Positions 8,772-17,882 of a stretch of 64,000 nucleotides of DNA are shown here, one piece after another. Origin of the DNA: JBOZRQ01 sp050789255 (GTDB taxonomy: Bacteria; Bacillota; Sulfobacillia; Symbiobacteriales; Symbiobacteriaceae). Within the stretch, counting starts at the first letter, position 1; every line of letters begins with the position of its first letter. Location of the stretch: assembly GCA_050789255.1 (NCBI GenBank), contig JBOZRQ010000003.1, positions 1 to 64,000 of the forward strand, read 5' to 3'. A program made the translations under genes and the position numbers. The notes below the pieces were generated by a model, which had not been told where the DNA came from, did not search any database, and saw only the letters and a list, made by a program, of their open reading frames with translations.

Positions 8772-10103
8772 ATGGCCAAAATCGCACTCATTGGCGCCGG
8801 CAGCGCCACGTTCGCTAAGACACTGATCGCAGACATCCTGACCTACCCGGGCCTTGATGGCGCACAGATCGCCTTGATGGATATCAACCCCGAACGGCTA
8901 GACCTCTCGTATCGGATCGTCCAGCGGATGATCGCAGAACAGCAGAGCCGCTGCACCGTCGACGCAACGTTGGACCGACGTGCGGCCCTCACCGGCGCCG
9001 ACTACGTGATTACAGCCTTCCAGATCGGCGGCGTGGCCGCCATGGAGCTGGACTTTGCCATTCCCGGCAAGTATGGTGTGGGCCAGAACGTGGGCGACAC
9101 CGCCAACCCGGGCGGCATCTTCCGCGGCCTGCGGACCATTCCCGTGCTGCAGGAGATCTGCCGGGAGATGGAGGAGCTCTGCCCCGACGCCGTGCTGCTC
9201 CAGTATTCTAACCCCATGGCGATCAACATGTGGGGCGTGTACGCCAGCAGCGGCATCAAGCATGTGGGACTCTGCCACAGCGTGCAGGGCACCATGGAAC
9301 TGCTTGCCCGGTATATCAAGGCGCCGTACAACGAGATTAGCTTCAAGTGTGCGGGCATCAACCACATGGCCTGGTTCCTGGAGTACAAGTGGAACGGCCA
9401 GGACGCCTACCCGCTCTTCCGGGAGCTCTACCACGACTCCTTCGTATACGGCAAGGAGCCGGTGCGCTGGGACCTGTTCAAGCACCTGGGGTACTGGGTC
9501 ACCGAGTCCAGCGGACACTCCTCCGAGTACTACCCCTGGTTCCGTAAGCGCCCGGACACGCTGGAGAAGATGATCAGCAAGTTCACCTACATCAACTATG
9601 AGTCGCTGGAGAACGGGGCCACCGGGGCCTACCTGCGCCTCTTCCAGCGCGATGCGGTGAAGCACCGTGAGCAGGTGGACGGCTGGCTGAACAGCGCCGA
9701 GCCGATCCCGGTCAAGCGCTCCAGTGAGTACGGCGTCCAGATCATCAACGCAATCGAGACCAACACCCCGGCCTACATCCACGGGAATGTACAGAACACA
9801 GGCCTGATTACCAACCTGCCGGACGGCGCCTGTGTCGAGGTCCCCATGATGGTGGACGGTTCGGGCCTGCGGCCGCTCCACGTGGGCAAGCTTCCGCCGC
9901 AACTGGCCGCCGTGTGCCGACCGCATATTGCCATGCACGAGCTGACCGTGCTGGGCTCCCTGCACGGCGATCGGGATGCCATCCGGCAGGCCGTCTCCCT
10001 GGACCCGCTCACGGCTGCGGTCTGCTCGTTGGAGGAGATTGAGGCCATGACTACCGAAATGTTGGAGGCGCAGGCCCGCTGGCTGCCTCAGTTCGCCAAG
10101 TAG
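8772..10103 (+). CDS. GH4 family glycoside hydrolase (alpha-galactosidase-like)
   Basis: 443 residues. The N-terminal KIALIGAGSATF is the NAD-binding Rossmann loop of glycoside hydrolase family 4, and CHSVQGT (residues 168-174) is the metal/NAD motif of the MelA/AglA branch. NVGDTANPGGIFRGLRTIP is also characteristic. GH4 enzymes use NAD+ and Mn2+ and cleave by oxidation-elimination. The CHSV form is typical of alpha-galactosidases and alpha-glucosidases acting on unphosphorylated sugars; the exact substrate cannot be read from the sequence. The start at 8772 has GGAGGG 8 nt upstream; the ATG at 8748 lacks one. It is followed 14 nt later by a small unknown gene. Confidence 0.85.
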   Translation: MAKIALIGAGSATFAKTLIADILTYPGLDGAQIALMDINPERLDLSYRIVQRMIAEQQSRCTVDATLDRRAALTGADYVITAFQIGGVAAMELDFAIPGKYGVGQNVGDTANPGGIFRGLRTIPVLQEICREMEELCPDAVLLQYSNPMAINMWGVYASSGIKHVGLCHSVQGTMELLARYIKAPYNEISFKCAGINHMAWFLEYKWNGQDAYPLFRELYHDSFVYGKEPVRWDLFKHLGYWVTESSGHSSEYYPWFRKRPDTLEKMISKFTYINYESLENGATGAYLRLFQRDAVKHREQVDGWLNSAEPIPVKRSSEYGVQIINAIETNTPAYIHGNVQNTGLITNLPDGACVEVPMMVDGSGLRPLHVGKLPPQLAAVCRPHIAMHELTVLGSLHGDRDAIRQAVSLDPLTAAVCSLEEIEAMTTEMLEAQARWLPQFAK

Positions 10104-10117
10104 GGGGACAGGAATAC

Positions 10118-10522
10118 GTGATACGCTTCGCACCCGATAAGCGGCCCTCCAAGTGGGGCGCCACCGCGGCCCTCGCCCGGCAGACCTCGCTGGACAATGT
10201 GCTGGAATTCCTCACCGAGGGGAGGGGGCACCCGTTCGACGGGGTGGTCCGGCTCTCCGACCCCACGGAGATCAAGGGCTATAAGTATATCTTGCTCCAG
10301 GTCAGCCTGGACTTTGGCCATCCGGCCTTCCCGGCCGCCGCAGATCTGCTCGACGAAATGGGCGGCAGCGAGTTTCAGCTGATCGCCGTGGAGACCCCCG
10401 ATGGGGATGTCTACCTGATCGTGGATAAGAACAACCTGCCGGAGGAGGAGATCAAGCCTGACCACCCGCTCCTGATGGGGCTGGCGGCCTGGCTTGGCCC
10501 GGCCATCTCCCGGAGCCGGTAG
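10118..10522 (+). CDS. Hypothetical protein, 134 aa
   Basis: Starts at GTG 10118, 14 nt after the GH4 stop, with GGGGGACAGGA upstream, and ends 15 nt before the stalk-domain gene, so the three are likely co-transcribed. The protein is soluble and acidic in its second half. It shows alternating hydrophobic strands (YKYILLQVSLDF, FQLIAVETPDGDVYLIVDKNN) that suggest a small alpha/beta domain. I do not recognise a family or catalytic motif. The frame and codon use agree with a real gene. Confidence 0.55.
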   Translation: MIRFAPDKRPSKWGATAALARQTSLDNVLEFLTEGRGHPFDGVVRLSDPTEIKGYKYILLQVSLDFGHPAFPAAADLLDEMGGSEFQLIAVETPDGDVYLIVDKNNLPEEEIKPDHPLLMGLAAWLGPAISRSR

Positions 10523-10537
10523 GAAGGAGACGTCGCT

Positions 10538-12181
10538 GTGGGAACGAGCAGGGTCTTTACATCCGTCGTACTTTGCCTTTCGCTCCTGGTACTCTCGCTG
10601 ACTAGCACCGCTGCTGCGGCCGACGGAACGTTCAGTGTCGACTTGCCGACCCAAACGAATCGCCTGGCGCTCACCGTAAATGGCGTAGCGCCGGCGGGCA
10701 GCGTAGTAGAGAGCCCCCAGGCCTCGTACGCAACCACGGTCGACGCCTCCAGCCGCTTTTGGATCACGCTGACGCTGACAGAGGGCGCCAACACGGTAAC
10801 CCTTACCGCGAAGACCCCCGGCAACGATATCCTCACCTGGGTCGGAGAGGTGAACGTCGACCTTCAGGCCCCTGCTCTGGCCGTGGACCTGCCGCGCAGC
10901 ATCAACGGTCGGGAGTTGGTGGTGTTTGGCCAGGCAGCCCCCGGGGCACAGGTCACCGTGAACGGCGACCCCGTCACGCCGGATGCCACTGGTCGCTTTC
11001 GCACCGACGTGGTGGTGCATCCTCCCGGCGGCTCCATCCGGGTGACCGCCACAGACGATGCTGGCAAAACCACCGAGGTTCGCGGCTATGTGGTGTACCG
11101 GCTGGACGGGTCCAGTCATGCGTTTGAAGGGAGTCAACGCCTTACCTTCCGAGCGCAGGCGGGCAGCCGTGTTGACCTGTACCAAAGCGCGACCCCGGAC
11201 GGCGACCGCACAAAAGTCCGAGAGATCAAGCTCAACGCGGATGGGACATGGAGCGGGGCGGTGAGCGTCGCCCTTGGCTGGAACTATTACTGGTTTCGAG
11301 TGACCCCGCCGGTTGGGGAGCCCTATTACGACTTTTACCCCATATTCAGGGCGTTTGACGTGATCATGGTCGCCAGGACTGACCAGGAGCGGTTGGACAT
11401 TCCTGGTGAGGTGACTCCCGGCTGGAGTATCTCGATCAACGGCACCAAGGCCACAGTCGACGAGTCCGGTAAGTTTGTCGGTGTCCTTACCTTAAAGCTG
11501 GGCGAGCAGCGGGTTTCGATTACGGCCAGAAGAGATGACGACCCCATTTTCAGCACGACGCAGTACTTTCAGGTAACCAGGGTGCCGCCGCTGGCCCCGG
11601 TCTATCAGCCGGTACTGACGCTGCAAAACCAGTCTCTGCTGGACGTCTTTGTGGTGGGAAAGAGCGCCTACCGCGCCGACAGGACCGGCAACGTGCGTAT
11701 ACCGCTGCCGCTGAAGCAGGGCAGCAACCTGATCGTTCTCCCGGTCATCCGTGGCTCGGACCGGCCCCAAGTCCATGTGTACCGGGTGGATTACATCCCC
11801 TCGACCGTCGTGCGTCTTACGCTCGACCAAGCCACGGCGGAGGTGGACGGCGTCCTCACGCCCATGCCCGTGGCTCCCAGCGTCCGAGAGGGTTCTGCGT
11901 ACCTGCCGCTCCGCTTTCTGGCAGAGGTGCTCGGGGCAAAGGTGGAGTGGGACCAGGCTACGAAAACGGCTACATATTGGCGCGGGAACCGGCTGATTCA
12001 GGTGACCGTAGACGCCAAGTTCGGGACTGTGAATGGCGAGACGGTTGAACTCTCGGCGCCGGCGGTACTGGAGAACGACCGCACCCTGGTGCCGGTACGC
12101 TTCATTAGTGAGCACCTCGGCGCCACCGTCAGCTGGGATGAGGCCACCCGTACGATCACTGTCATCATGCCGAAAGATTGA
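10538..12181 (+). CDS. Secreted protein with C-terminal copper-amine-oxidase-like stalk domain
   Basis: 547 residues. A signal peptide (VVLCLSLLVLSLTSTAAAA, cleavage near residue 28) is followed by several Ig-like beta modules with the turn (V)NGxxxxxDxxGxF, for example near residues 145 and 300. The last 120 residues are a Cu_amine_oxidN1-type stalk domain with VREGSAYLPLRFLAEVLGA and its partner NDRTLVPVRFISEHLGA, then WDEATRTITV. Such stalk domains are common in secreted proteins of Clostridia and do not imply amine oxidase activity. GAAGGAGA lies 8 nt before the GTG start. Likely a cell-surface or matrix protein; ligand unknown. Confidence 0.8.
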   Translation: MGTSRVFTSVVLCLSLLVLSLTSTAAAADGTFSVDLPTQTNRLALTVNGVAPAGSVVESPQASYATTVDASSRFWITLTLTEGANTVTLTAKTPGNDILTWVGEVNVDLQAPALAVDLPRSINGRELVVFGQAAPGAQVTVNGDPVTPDATGRFRTDVVVHPPGGSIRVTATDDAGKTTEVRGYVVYRLDGSSHAFEGSQRLTFRAQAGSRVDLYQSATPDGDRTKVREIKLNADGTWSGAVSVALGWNYYWFRVTPPVGEPYYDFYPIFRAFDVIMVARTDQERLDIPGEVTPGWSISINGTKATVDESGKFVGVLTLKLGEQRVSITARRDDDPIFSTTQYFQVTRVPPLAPVYQPVLTLQNQSLLDVFVVGKSAYRADRTGNVRIPLPLKQGSNLIVLPVIRGSDRPQVHVYRVDYIPSTVVRLTLDQATAEVDGVLTPMPVAPSVREGSAYLPLRFLAEVLGAKVEWDQATKTATYWRGNRLIQVTVDAKFGTVNGETVELSAPAVLENDRTLVPVRFISEHLGATVSWDEATRTITVIMPKD

Positions 12182-12187
12182 CCTGAA

Positions 12188-12224
12188 CGCCCCGGAAGCG
12201 CATTGCTTCTGGGGCGTACGATTT
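12188..12224 (+). terminator. Terminator hairpin after stalk-domain gene
   Basis: Arms CGCCCCGGAAGC and GCTTCTGGGGCG pair (one G-T) around GCATT, with TACGATTTTC following. It separates this unit from the ECF sigma gene. Confidence 0.7.
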
Positions 12225-12300
12225 TCGATAAGAAATTCGGCAAGCGAGCGTATCCTTTGGTTTCAGCTATGCGTGGTGTGTAGTAGAGGAGGAGAGAGCG

Positions 12301-13236
12301 ATGTCAACGCTGGAGTCGATGGAGGCCCCCGTGCGGGACCTTCGCAAGCAGTTTGAGGACCTTGTAACGACCCACCGCCCGGCCCTCTGGCGCTACTGCT
12401 ACCGGCTGACCGGCTCAGCCTGGGACGCCGAAGACCTCGTGCAAGAGACGCTCACCCGCGCGTTTGCCCGCCTGGCCGGATTCTGGCAGCCCCTCGATGC
12501 GCGCCCTTACCTGTTCCGGGTGGCGTCCAACGCCTGGATCGACTCGCTTCGCCGGGCACGGCTCCTGACGACCGAGCTGGAGGCCCAGCCGGAGATCGCA
12601 GCCCCGGAGGCCGATCCCGGCGAGACCTGGGGCGCCATCGAAACGCTGGTCCAACTGCTTCCGCCCCGGCAGCGGGCGGTCGTGCTGCTGACCCAGGTCT
12701 TTGAGTTCACCGCCGGCGAGGTGGGAGCGATGCTCGGAATGACGGAGGGCGCAGTCAAGGCGGCGTTACATAGGGCTCGCACGAACCTGAAAGCCGCTCA
12801 GGCCACGGCGCCTGCCGCAGCCCAGGCCACCGCGGCTGTGAGTGAGTTGGTAGCCAACTACCTGGACGCCTTCAACCGGCGCGACCCGGATGCGATCGTC
12901 GCCCTGATGGACCGGGAGGTAACCGGGGATATCGTGGGCGTTGCCGAGGAGTACGGCGTGGAGGTCGTACGGAAGTACTCGCTCGCCGAGTGGGCCGCAG
13001 ACCCGCAGCCCATGTGGGCGGAGCCCGGCGTGCTGGAAGGGCGCCCGGTGGTTTACGTCTTCTACCGGACCGAGCAGCATGAGAAGGCGCTGGCCTGGGT
13101 GATTACGCTGGAGGAGTCCGGCGGTCGCATCACCGTGCTCCGCAACTACTGCTTCGCTCCGGACCTTGTTCAGCACGCCGCCAATCAACTGGGCGTACCG
13201 GCCTTCCTCATGGGCTACCGGTACGAGGGGGTGTGA
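12301..13236 (+). CDS. ECF RNA polymerase sigma factor with C-terminal SnoaL-like domain
   Basis: 311 residues in three parts. Sigma region 2 (about 20-85) contains DAEDLVQETLTRAF, and region 4 (about 115-170) contains LPPRQRAVVLL and the helix-turn-helix GMTEGAVKAALHRAR. A SnoaL/NTF2-like fold follows (about 180-305, VANYLDAFNRRDPDAIVALM). C-terminal SnoaL domains occur in several ECF groups, such as the SigJ/ECF41 type, where the extension modulates activity in place of a membrane anti-sigma factor. No anti-sigma gene is adjacent here. GAGGAGGAGAGAG precedes the ATG. The downstream VOC-DinB gene starts 2 nt after its stop and is the best candidate partner or target. Confidence 0.88.
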   Translation: MSTLESMEAPVRDLRKQFEDLVTTHRPALWRYCYRLTGSAWDAEDLVQETLTRAFARLAGFWQPLDARPYLFRVASNAWIDSLRRARLLTTELEAQPEIAAPEADPGETWGAIETLVQLLPPRQRAVVLLTQVFEFTAGEVGAMLGMTEGAVKAALHRARTNLKAAQATAPAAAQATAAVSELVANYLDAFNRRDPDAIVALMDREVTGDIVGVAEEYGVEVVRKYSLAEWAADPQPMWAEPGVLEGRPVVYVFYRTEQHEKALAWVITLEESGGRITVLRNYCFAPDLVQHAANQLGVPAFLMGYRYEGV

Positions 13237-13238
13237 CC

Positions 13239-14084
13239 ATGAAGCGGCCTTCCACCGTTCTTCGGGTGCGGGATCTGAATGCATCCGTTGCCTTTTACCA
13301 CCGGGGGCTTGGCTTTGACCTTGACTTCACTGGTGACCAGGTCGCCCAGGTGACCCCACCCAATGGCCGTCCGTACCTGCTGGCCCTCTCCGGAGCGGGA
13401 GATGTTTCTGCCTACATGAACCAGCCCTTTAGCGAGGCTCCGGCCGGCAGACGGCTCTACTGCTTCCCGCCGACCCGCCTTGATCACTACCGGGAGGCGC
13501 TGGTGGGCGCCGGCCTCGAGCCCGGCGCCGTCATCCGGGCGGAGGATGAGAGCAACACCATGGAGATCCCGGATCCCGACGGCTACGTGGTCCAGTTCTG
13601 GGAGGCGCCCCGCTGGACGGATCAGGAGCTGATCACGCACTTTGAGCGGGCGCCGGACCTGCTGCAAGCGGCCCTGGCAGGCTTGACCGAAGCGCAGCTG
13701 GACCTGGCCCGGGCGCCCGGCAAGTGGTCGATCCGCCAGACCGTGCATCACCTGGCGGACTCCGCCTCCTCCAGCCTGGTCCGGCTGCTGATGGCGCTCG
13801 CCGAGCCCGGCCGCTCTTTCAAGAGCAATCCCTACAGCCAGGACCGCTGGGTGGCCGCCCTGGGCCATGAGCGGCGCCCCATCGCCAGCTCGGTCGCCCT
13901 CCTAACGGCGATTCATCAGCACGTGGCGTTGCTGGTCCGGCATGTGGACCAGCCGCTTGACCGGACGCTGGAGACCGACCTGGGAGGTACGGTCACGGTG
14001 CGGCATATGCTGACCCTGTTGACAGGTCACGTTGCGGGTCACACCGCCCAGATTCGAGAGACTCGCTCCGTGCACGGCATTTGA
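13239..14084 (+). CDS. VOC (glyoxalase-like) and DinB domain fusion protein
   Basis: 281 residues. Residues 1-122 form a vicinal-oxygen-chelate module (VLRVRDLNASVAFYHRGLGF and the closing PDPDGYVVQFWE). Residues 128-281 form a DinB_2-type four-helix bundle with the three histidines expected for metal binding: H170 (VHHLADS) and H264 and H268 (TGHVAGH). DinB-like proteins include bacillithiol- and mycothiol-linked transferases, and VOC proteins include thiol-dependent resistance enzymes, so a thiol-transfer or detoxification role is possible (inference). The ATG at 13239 with GAGGGG 8 nt upstream is preferred over the GTG at 13233. It is coupled to the sigma factor gene. Confidence 0.8.
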   Translation: MKRPSTVLRVRDLNASVAFYHRGLGFDLDFTGDQVAQVTPPNGRPYLLALSGAGDVSAYMNQPFSEAPAGRRLYCFPPTRLDHYREALVGAGLEPGAVIRAEDESNTMEIPDPDGYVVQFWEAPRWTDQELITHFERAPDLLQAALAGLTEAQLDLARAPGKWSIRQTVHHLADSASSSLVRLLMALAEPGRSFKSNPYSQDRWVAALGHERRPIASSVALLTAIHQHVALLVRHVDQPLDRTLETDLGGTVTVRHMLTLLTGHVAGHTAQIRETRSVHGI

Positions 14085-14089
14085 GACTG

Positions 14090-14157
14090 AACCCTTTGGC
14101 GTCCGGCAACATAACCTACACAAGGCGTGACTGCCAGCGACGCCCCAAAGGAGGGTT
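14090..14157 (+). promoter_or_regulatory. Possible hairpin masking the next ribosome-binding site
   Basis: AACCCTTTGGCGTC (14090-14103) can pair with GACGCC..CCAAA..GGAGGGTT (14139-14157), which contains the AAAGGAGGG ribosome-binding site of the cysteine-rich gene. This would need alternative folding for translation. It is inferred from complementarity only. Confidence 0.4.
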
Positions 14158-14164
14158 TCGTTCC

Positions 14165-14746
14165 GTGCATAGCAAGCGACTGCCGCCGATGTCGGGCGGC
14201 TCTTCAGACCATGAAGTGATCTGCATCGAGGCGAAGCGCATCTGCGACTTCTGCTTCCAAGAGCATCAGATCGAGCGTACCTTTACCGGTCCGGCCGGCG
14301 GCCAGACCGCCGAGTGCGAAATCGACCAGATGAACGTTGTCTGCCGGGAGATCAGCCGGCGGGAGATCACCGGCGAGGACAGCAAGGTAGTTGTCGTGGT
14401 GGCGGTTACCGTTCCGGTAACGATCCGCATCTACGACGCTGCGGGTAACCTCGTTGCCACGATCAACGAGACCGTGCGCTTCCTGAAGCAGGCTGTTCTC
14501 TGCGCCCCGGCCGGCACCGAGGTCGACTGCCAGATCTCCGGCGACTGCGCCTGCTTTATCGACCCGGCGACCGGCAACGTGCTCTGTACCTTCGATTTCT
14601 GTGTCGTGCTGCAAACGGCTGTCCTGGTTCGGGTGCTGGTGCCGACCCTCGGCGCATGCACTCCGAAGCAGTGCCGGTCGGCCGTGGCCGCCCTGGGCTG
14701 CCCGCCGAGGTTCCCTGCCGAGGCATGCAAGGATTGCAACTGCTAG
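14165..14746 (+). CDS. Cysteine-rich, probably spore-associated protein
   Basis: 193 residues from a GTG with AAAGGAGGG 9 nt upstream; the frame is open further upstream, but that part lacks a ribosome-binding site. It holds 17 cysteines, many in pairs or CxC/CxxC patterns (CDFC, CAC, CKDCNC at the very end). The middle (about 60-115) is strongly beta (KVVVVVAVTVPVTIRIYDAAGNLV). The opening ICIEAKRICDFCFQEHQIER resembles the start of DUF3794/SPOCS-like or exosporium-type proteins of spore formers, but I am not certain of the family. There is no signal peptide. A disulfide-linked spore coat or appendage component is the most likely role (inference). Confidence 0.6.
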   Translation: MHSKRLPPMSGGSSDHEVICIEAKRICDFCFQEHQIERTFTGPAGGQTAECEIDQMNVVCREISRREITGEDSKVVVVVAVTVPVTIRIYDAAGNLVATINETVRFLKQAVLCAPAGTEVDCQISGDCACFIDPATGNVLCTFDFCVVLQTAVLVRVLVPTLGACTPKQCRSAVAALGCPPRFPAEACKDCNC

Positions 14747-14784
14747 CAGGTCCACATACGGGCGTTGCAGACAGGGCGGTTTGA

Positions 14785-14805
14785 CGGAGGGGGATCTCCC
14801 CTCCG
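14785..14805 (+). terminator. Hairpin after cysteine-rich gene
   Basis: CGGAGGGG and CCCCTCCG pair around GATCT. No T tract follows, so termination is uncertain. Confidence 0.4.
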
Positions 14806-14851
14806 CCCGTACACAAGCGGAACGAGTGCTGACAGTCCGCCTGCGAACAAG

Positions 14852-14876
14852 GCCGGGGCATTGCTGCCCCGGCTTC
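14852..14876 (+). terminator. Second hairpin upstream of the FAD gene
   Basis: GCCGGGGCA and TGCCCCGGC form a 9-bp perfect stem with a TTGC loop, followed by TTCG. It probably completes termination before the next promoter. Confidence 0.5.
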
Positions 14877-14942
14877 GTCGCGCCCGGCAAAGTCGTGGTA
14901 CACTGTTGAAGTCCATACAAGCAAACGGACGGTGATCACCCG

Positions 14943-17879
14943 ATGGGCCTTCATACGAACCTGTGGACGGGACTTGCGTTGGAGACCGAGGTGCTGGTGA
15001 TCGGCGGGGGTCTGGCAGGGCTGGCCGCGGCGTGCGCTGCCGCTGAGGGCGGCAAGCGCGTTACGTTGATTGACCGCCGCACCTATCTCGGCGGCGAGCG
15101 GACCGCTGCGCTACGTGCCTGGTTTACGCAGGAGCAGCATGAGGATTTGAAGGCCCTGTTCGGCTGGAACGGGGATTTTGCTAAGGTCGCCGACCACGGT
15201 GAGCTGCCGCTGGTGCCCGACCTGTTTAAGTGTGCGCTGGAAGATCGGTTGCTGGCTGCCGGGGTGGAGCTCCTTTATGGCGTCCGACCGATTGGCATCC
15301 ACCGGGATGGGCAGTACCGGGTGGAGGTGGCCGGCAAGTTTGGCCGCGGGGAGATCCGTGCTACTATTGTCATCGATGCCACGGAACAGGCTGTGGTGGC
15401 CCGGCAGCAGGGCGCCGCCGCCCAGCGCCCGGCCGCCGGCCCCCTGCGGCTGTGGCGCACCCTGGAGCTGACCGGCGTCGACCTGGACAACCTGGATGCA
15501 AACCTGGAGGTCCCCGCTGAGGTGGCGCCGGCATGCCGCCTGCATCGCGGCCACGCGGCGGAGCACGGGCACCTCCTGGTCGAACACGCCTGGGACACGG
15601 AGTTGGCGGGCAGCGTTGTCACCTGGCGTCCCCGGGTGGAGGCGGAGGCCCGCTTCGCCACCATGCGGCTGGCCCGATGGCTCAAAGAGAATCACCCGGC
15701 CTTTGCCGGGAGCCGGGTGGCCACGACCTCTTACGAGCTGACGACCCCGCCGCTCTGGCGGGTGAAGCCCCATACAGGCGGTCTTTGGGTCGCCAGCGGA
15801 TGCAGCGCTGACCTGGCCGACGAGGCGGCGCAGGCCCTGGCGGATGATCCCGTCGCCCTGGCCCGCCTGGGCTGGGAGATTGGGCGCCGCGCCTACGCCG
15901 AACCGGCCCCAGCCGCGAGTATGCCCTTCCCCCAGGAGACCCGCACGGTTAATGTCCTGGTGATCGGCGGCGGCACCAGCGGTGCGTCGGCCTCCATCGG
16001 GGCGGCCCGGGGCGGCGCAAGCACGCTGCTGGTGGAGATGAGCCCCGGCCTGGGCGGCGCCGGCACCCTGGGCGGCGTCGACAGCTACTGGTTTGGCCGC
16101 AAGGGCGGCTTCAACCAGGAGGTCAGCCGCTGGGTGGCGGAGCAGCACGCCTGGATGAAGCATCAGGGCGGCCGGTGGAACATCGAAGGGAAGATGATCG
16201 CCCTGCTCGGCGCCGTGCGCGAGGCGGGGGTTGAGGTACTGCTGGAGTCGATCCTGGTGGAGGTGCGGCGCACGCCCGCAGGCCGGGTGACCGGCGCCCT
16301 CATCGCCACGCCTGAAGGGCTGATCGAGGTCCAGGCCAAGGTGACCATCGACGCCACCGGCGACGGCGATGTGGCGGTGCAGGCCGGGGCGCCGTACATC
16401 TACGGCAGCGACCGGGAAGGCGTCACCATGTGGTACTCCATGATCCCCTACCTGCGCCCCGGCCTCACCAAGAACAACTGGACAAGCACGGTCAACGTGG
16501 GCGATCCGCACGACTATACCCGGGCCATCCTCTCGCAGCGGCGAAGGATCATCGGGCACGACCATGGCCCCTACGTGGCGCCCCGAGAGTCCCGCCACAT
16601 CCCGGGGGCGGTCCGCATCACCCTGACCGACATCCTCACGATGCGCCGCTGGCCCGACGTGATCAATATCCACTTCAGCAACCACGACGTGAAGGGGCAC
16701 AACACCTCGGACTGGTTGAACATGGGGCTGATTCCGCCCAACCTGGAGGTGGAGATCCCCTACCGGGCCATCGTCCCTCTGCAGGTGGACGGGCTGCTGG
16801 TCGCAGGTAAGGCCTTCTCGGCTACCCACGACGCCCTGCCCCCCATCCGCATGCAGGCGGACCTGGAGAACCTGGGCTTCGTCTGCGGCACGGCTGCCGC
16901 CATGTGCGGCGCCAGGGGCACCGTTCCCAGGGAGCTCCCGGTCGCGGACCTGCAGGCTGAGCTGGTCAAGGCGGGCATTCTGCCGGAGGAGATCATCTCT
17001 CGGCAGTTGCCGTCCGAACGCGAGTTGAGCCCCGCTGAGATGCGGCGCTGGATCGAGGCTCTTGATGACAAGGACAAGCTCTTCCTCTACGGCGAGATGG
17101 AGATGGATGAGGTCCGCCGGGAGCCGATCCCGATCGTGATGGTCTGCACCGCAGGCCTGGCGATCATCCCTTACCTGAAGGAAGAGTTAGCCCGGCCGGA
17201 TTCTCCGCGGCGGCTCCACGTGGCGCGGGCACTCGCCTGGTATGGCGATCAGGCAGCCACGCCGGTGCTACTGGCCGAGATCCAACGACACCTCACCGGC
17301 GATGTGCTGCCCTACCGGGTCGATCACATCCGCTATTCCCTCGCCGCCCCGGACCACGGGGCGATGCCGGAACTCGCCTTCCTGCTCCACTCGCTGGCCA
17401 TGGTCCGCGACGAGCGGGCGATTCCGGCGCTGATGGAGGTGGCGGAGCGGCTCCATCCCACGCAGGAGCGCTTCCTGGAGCATCATAGCGGCGTCTTCTA
17501 CTATGTGGACGCCGTGTGCGACATCGCCGAGCGCCTGGGGCACCTGGGGTGCGTGCCTGCGCTACAAAAGCTCGCCAACTATGAGCTCTTCCGGGACAAA
17601 ATGACCGAGAGCGTCATGCAGCCCGACTACTTCGAGGAGCGCAAGGCCCACCTGGAGATCACCATTGCACGGGCGCTGGCCCGCTGCGGCGAAATCTCGG
17701 GTGTGCACACCCTGGCCCGGTACCTGCGGGATTCGCGCAAAATGCTGGCCTACCATGCCCATCGGGAGCTGAAGGCGATCACCGGGCAGGACCTTCCAGC
17801 CGACCACGGCGCCTGGGCAGCCTGGGCCGGCAACCTCACACACATTCCATGCAAGCCGTGGACAGGGAGGCAAGACTGA
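14943..17879 (+). CDS. Tandem FAD-dependent oxidoreductase with HEAT-like C-terminus
   Basis: 978 residues with two dinucleotide-binding modules in one chain. The first (from about residue 16, VLVIGGGLAGLAAACAAAEG) is followed by a FAD-fold region to about 330. The second (about 336, VLVIGGGTSGASASIGAARGG) carries LVEMSPGLGGAGTLGGV and later DATGDGDVAVQAG, as in FAD_oxidored-type dehydrogenases. Residues after about 720 consist of repeated helices (ARALAWYGDQAATPVLLAEI, IPALMEVAERL), resembling HEAT repeats. Substrate unknown. The next gene, a GH84 glycosidase, starts 3 nt after the stop, so the two are one operon and may act on the same aminosugar-containing compound (inference). Confidence 0.75.
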   Translation: MGLHTNLWTGLALETEVLVIGGGLAGLAAACAAAEGGKRVTLIDRRTYLGGERTAALRAWFTQEQHEDLKALFGWNGDFAKVADHGELPLVPDLFKCALEDRLLAAGVELLYGVRPIGIHRDGQYRVEVAGKFGRGEIRATIVIDATEQAVVARQQGAAAQRPAAGPLRLWRTLELTGVDLDNLDANLEVPAEVAPACRLHRGHAAEHGHLLVEHAWDTELAGSVVTWRPRVEAEARFATMRLARWLKENHPAFAGSRVATTSYELTTPPLWRVKPHTGGLWVASGCSADLADEAAQALADDPVALARLGWEIGRRAYAEPAPAASMPFPQETRTVNVLVIGGGTSGASASIGAARGGASTLLVEMSPGLGGAGTLGGVDSYWFGRKGGFNQEVSRWVAEQHAWMKHQGGRWNIEGKMIALLGAVREAGVEVLLESILVEVRRTPAGRVTGALIATPEGLIEVQAKVTIDATGDGDVAVQAGAPYIYGSDREGVTMWYSMIPYLRPGLTKNNWTSTVNVGDPHDYTRAILSQRRRIIGHDHGPYVAPRESRHIPGAVRITLTDILTMRRWPDVINIHFSNHDVKGHNTSDWLNMGLIPPNLEVEIPYRAIVPLQVDGLLVAGKAFSATHDALPPIRMQADLENLGFVCGTAAAMCGARGTVPRELPVADLQAELVKAGILPEEIISRQLPSERELSPAEMRRWIEALDDKDKLFLYGEMEMDEVRREPIPIVMVCTAGLAIIPYLKEELARPDSPRRLHVARALAWYGDQAATPVLLAEIQRHLTGDVLPYRVDHIRYSLAAPDHGAMPELAFLLHSLAMVRDERAIPALMEVAERLHPTQERFLEHHSGVFYYVDAVCDIAERLGHLGCVPALQKLANYELFRDKMTESVMQPDYFEERKAHLEITIARALARCGEISGVHTLARYLRDSRKMLAYHAHRELKAITGQDLPADHGAWAAWAGNLTHIPCKPWTGRQD

Positions 17880-17882
17880 GTC

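Noticed and set aside
14830..14876. Third copy of the palindromic repeat element
   Set aside because: Only GCTGACA and a GCCGGGG hairpin agree; the long arms and the second terminator are missing.
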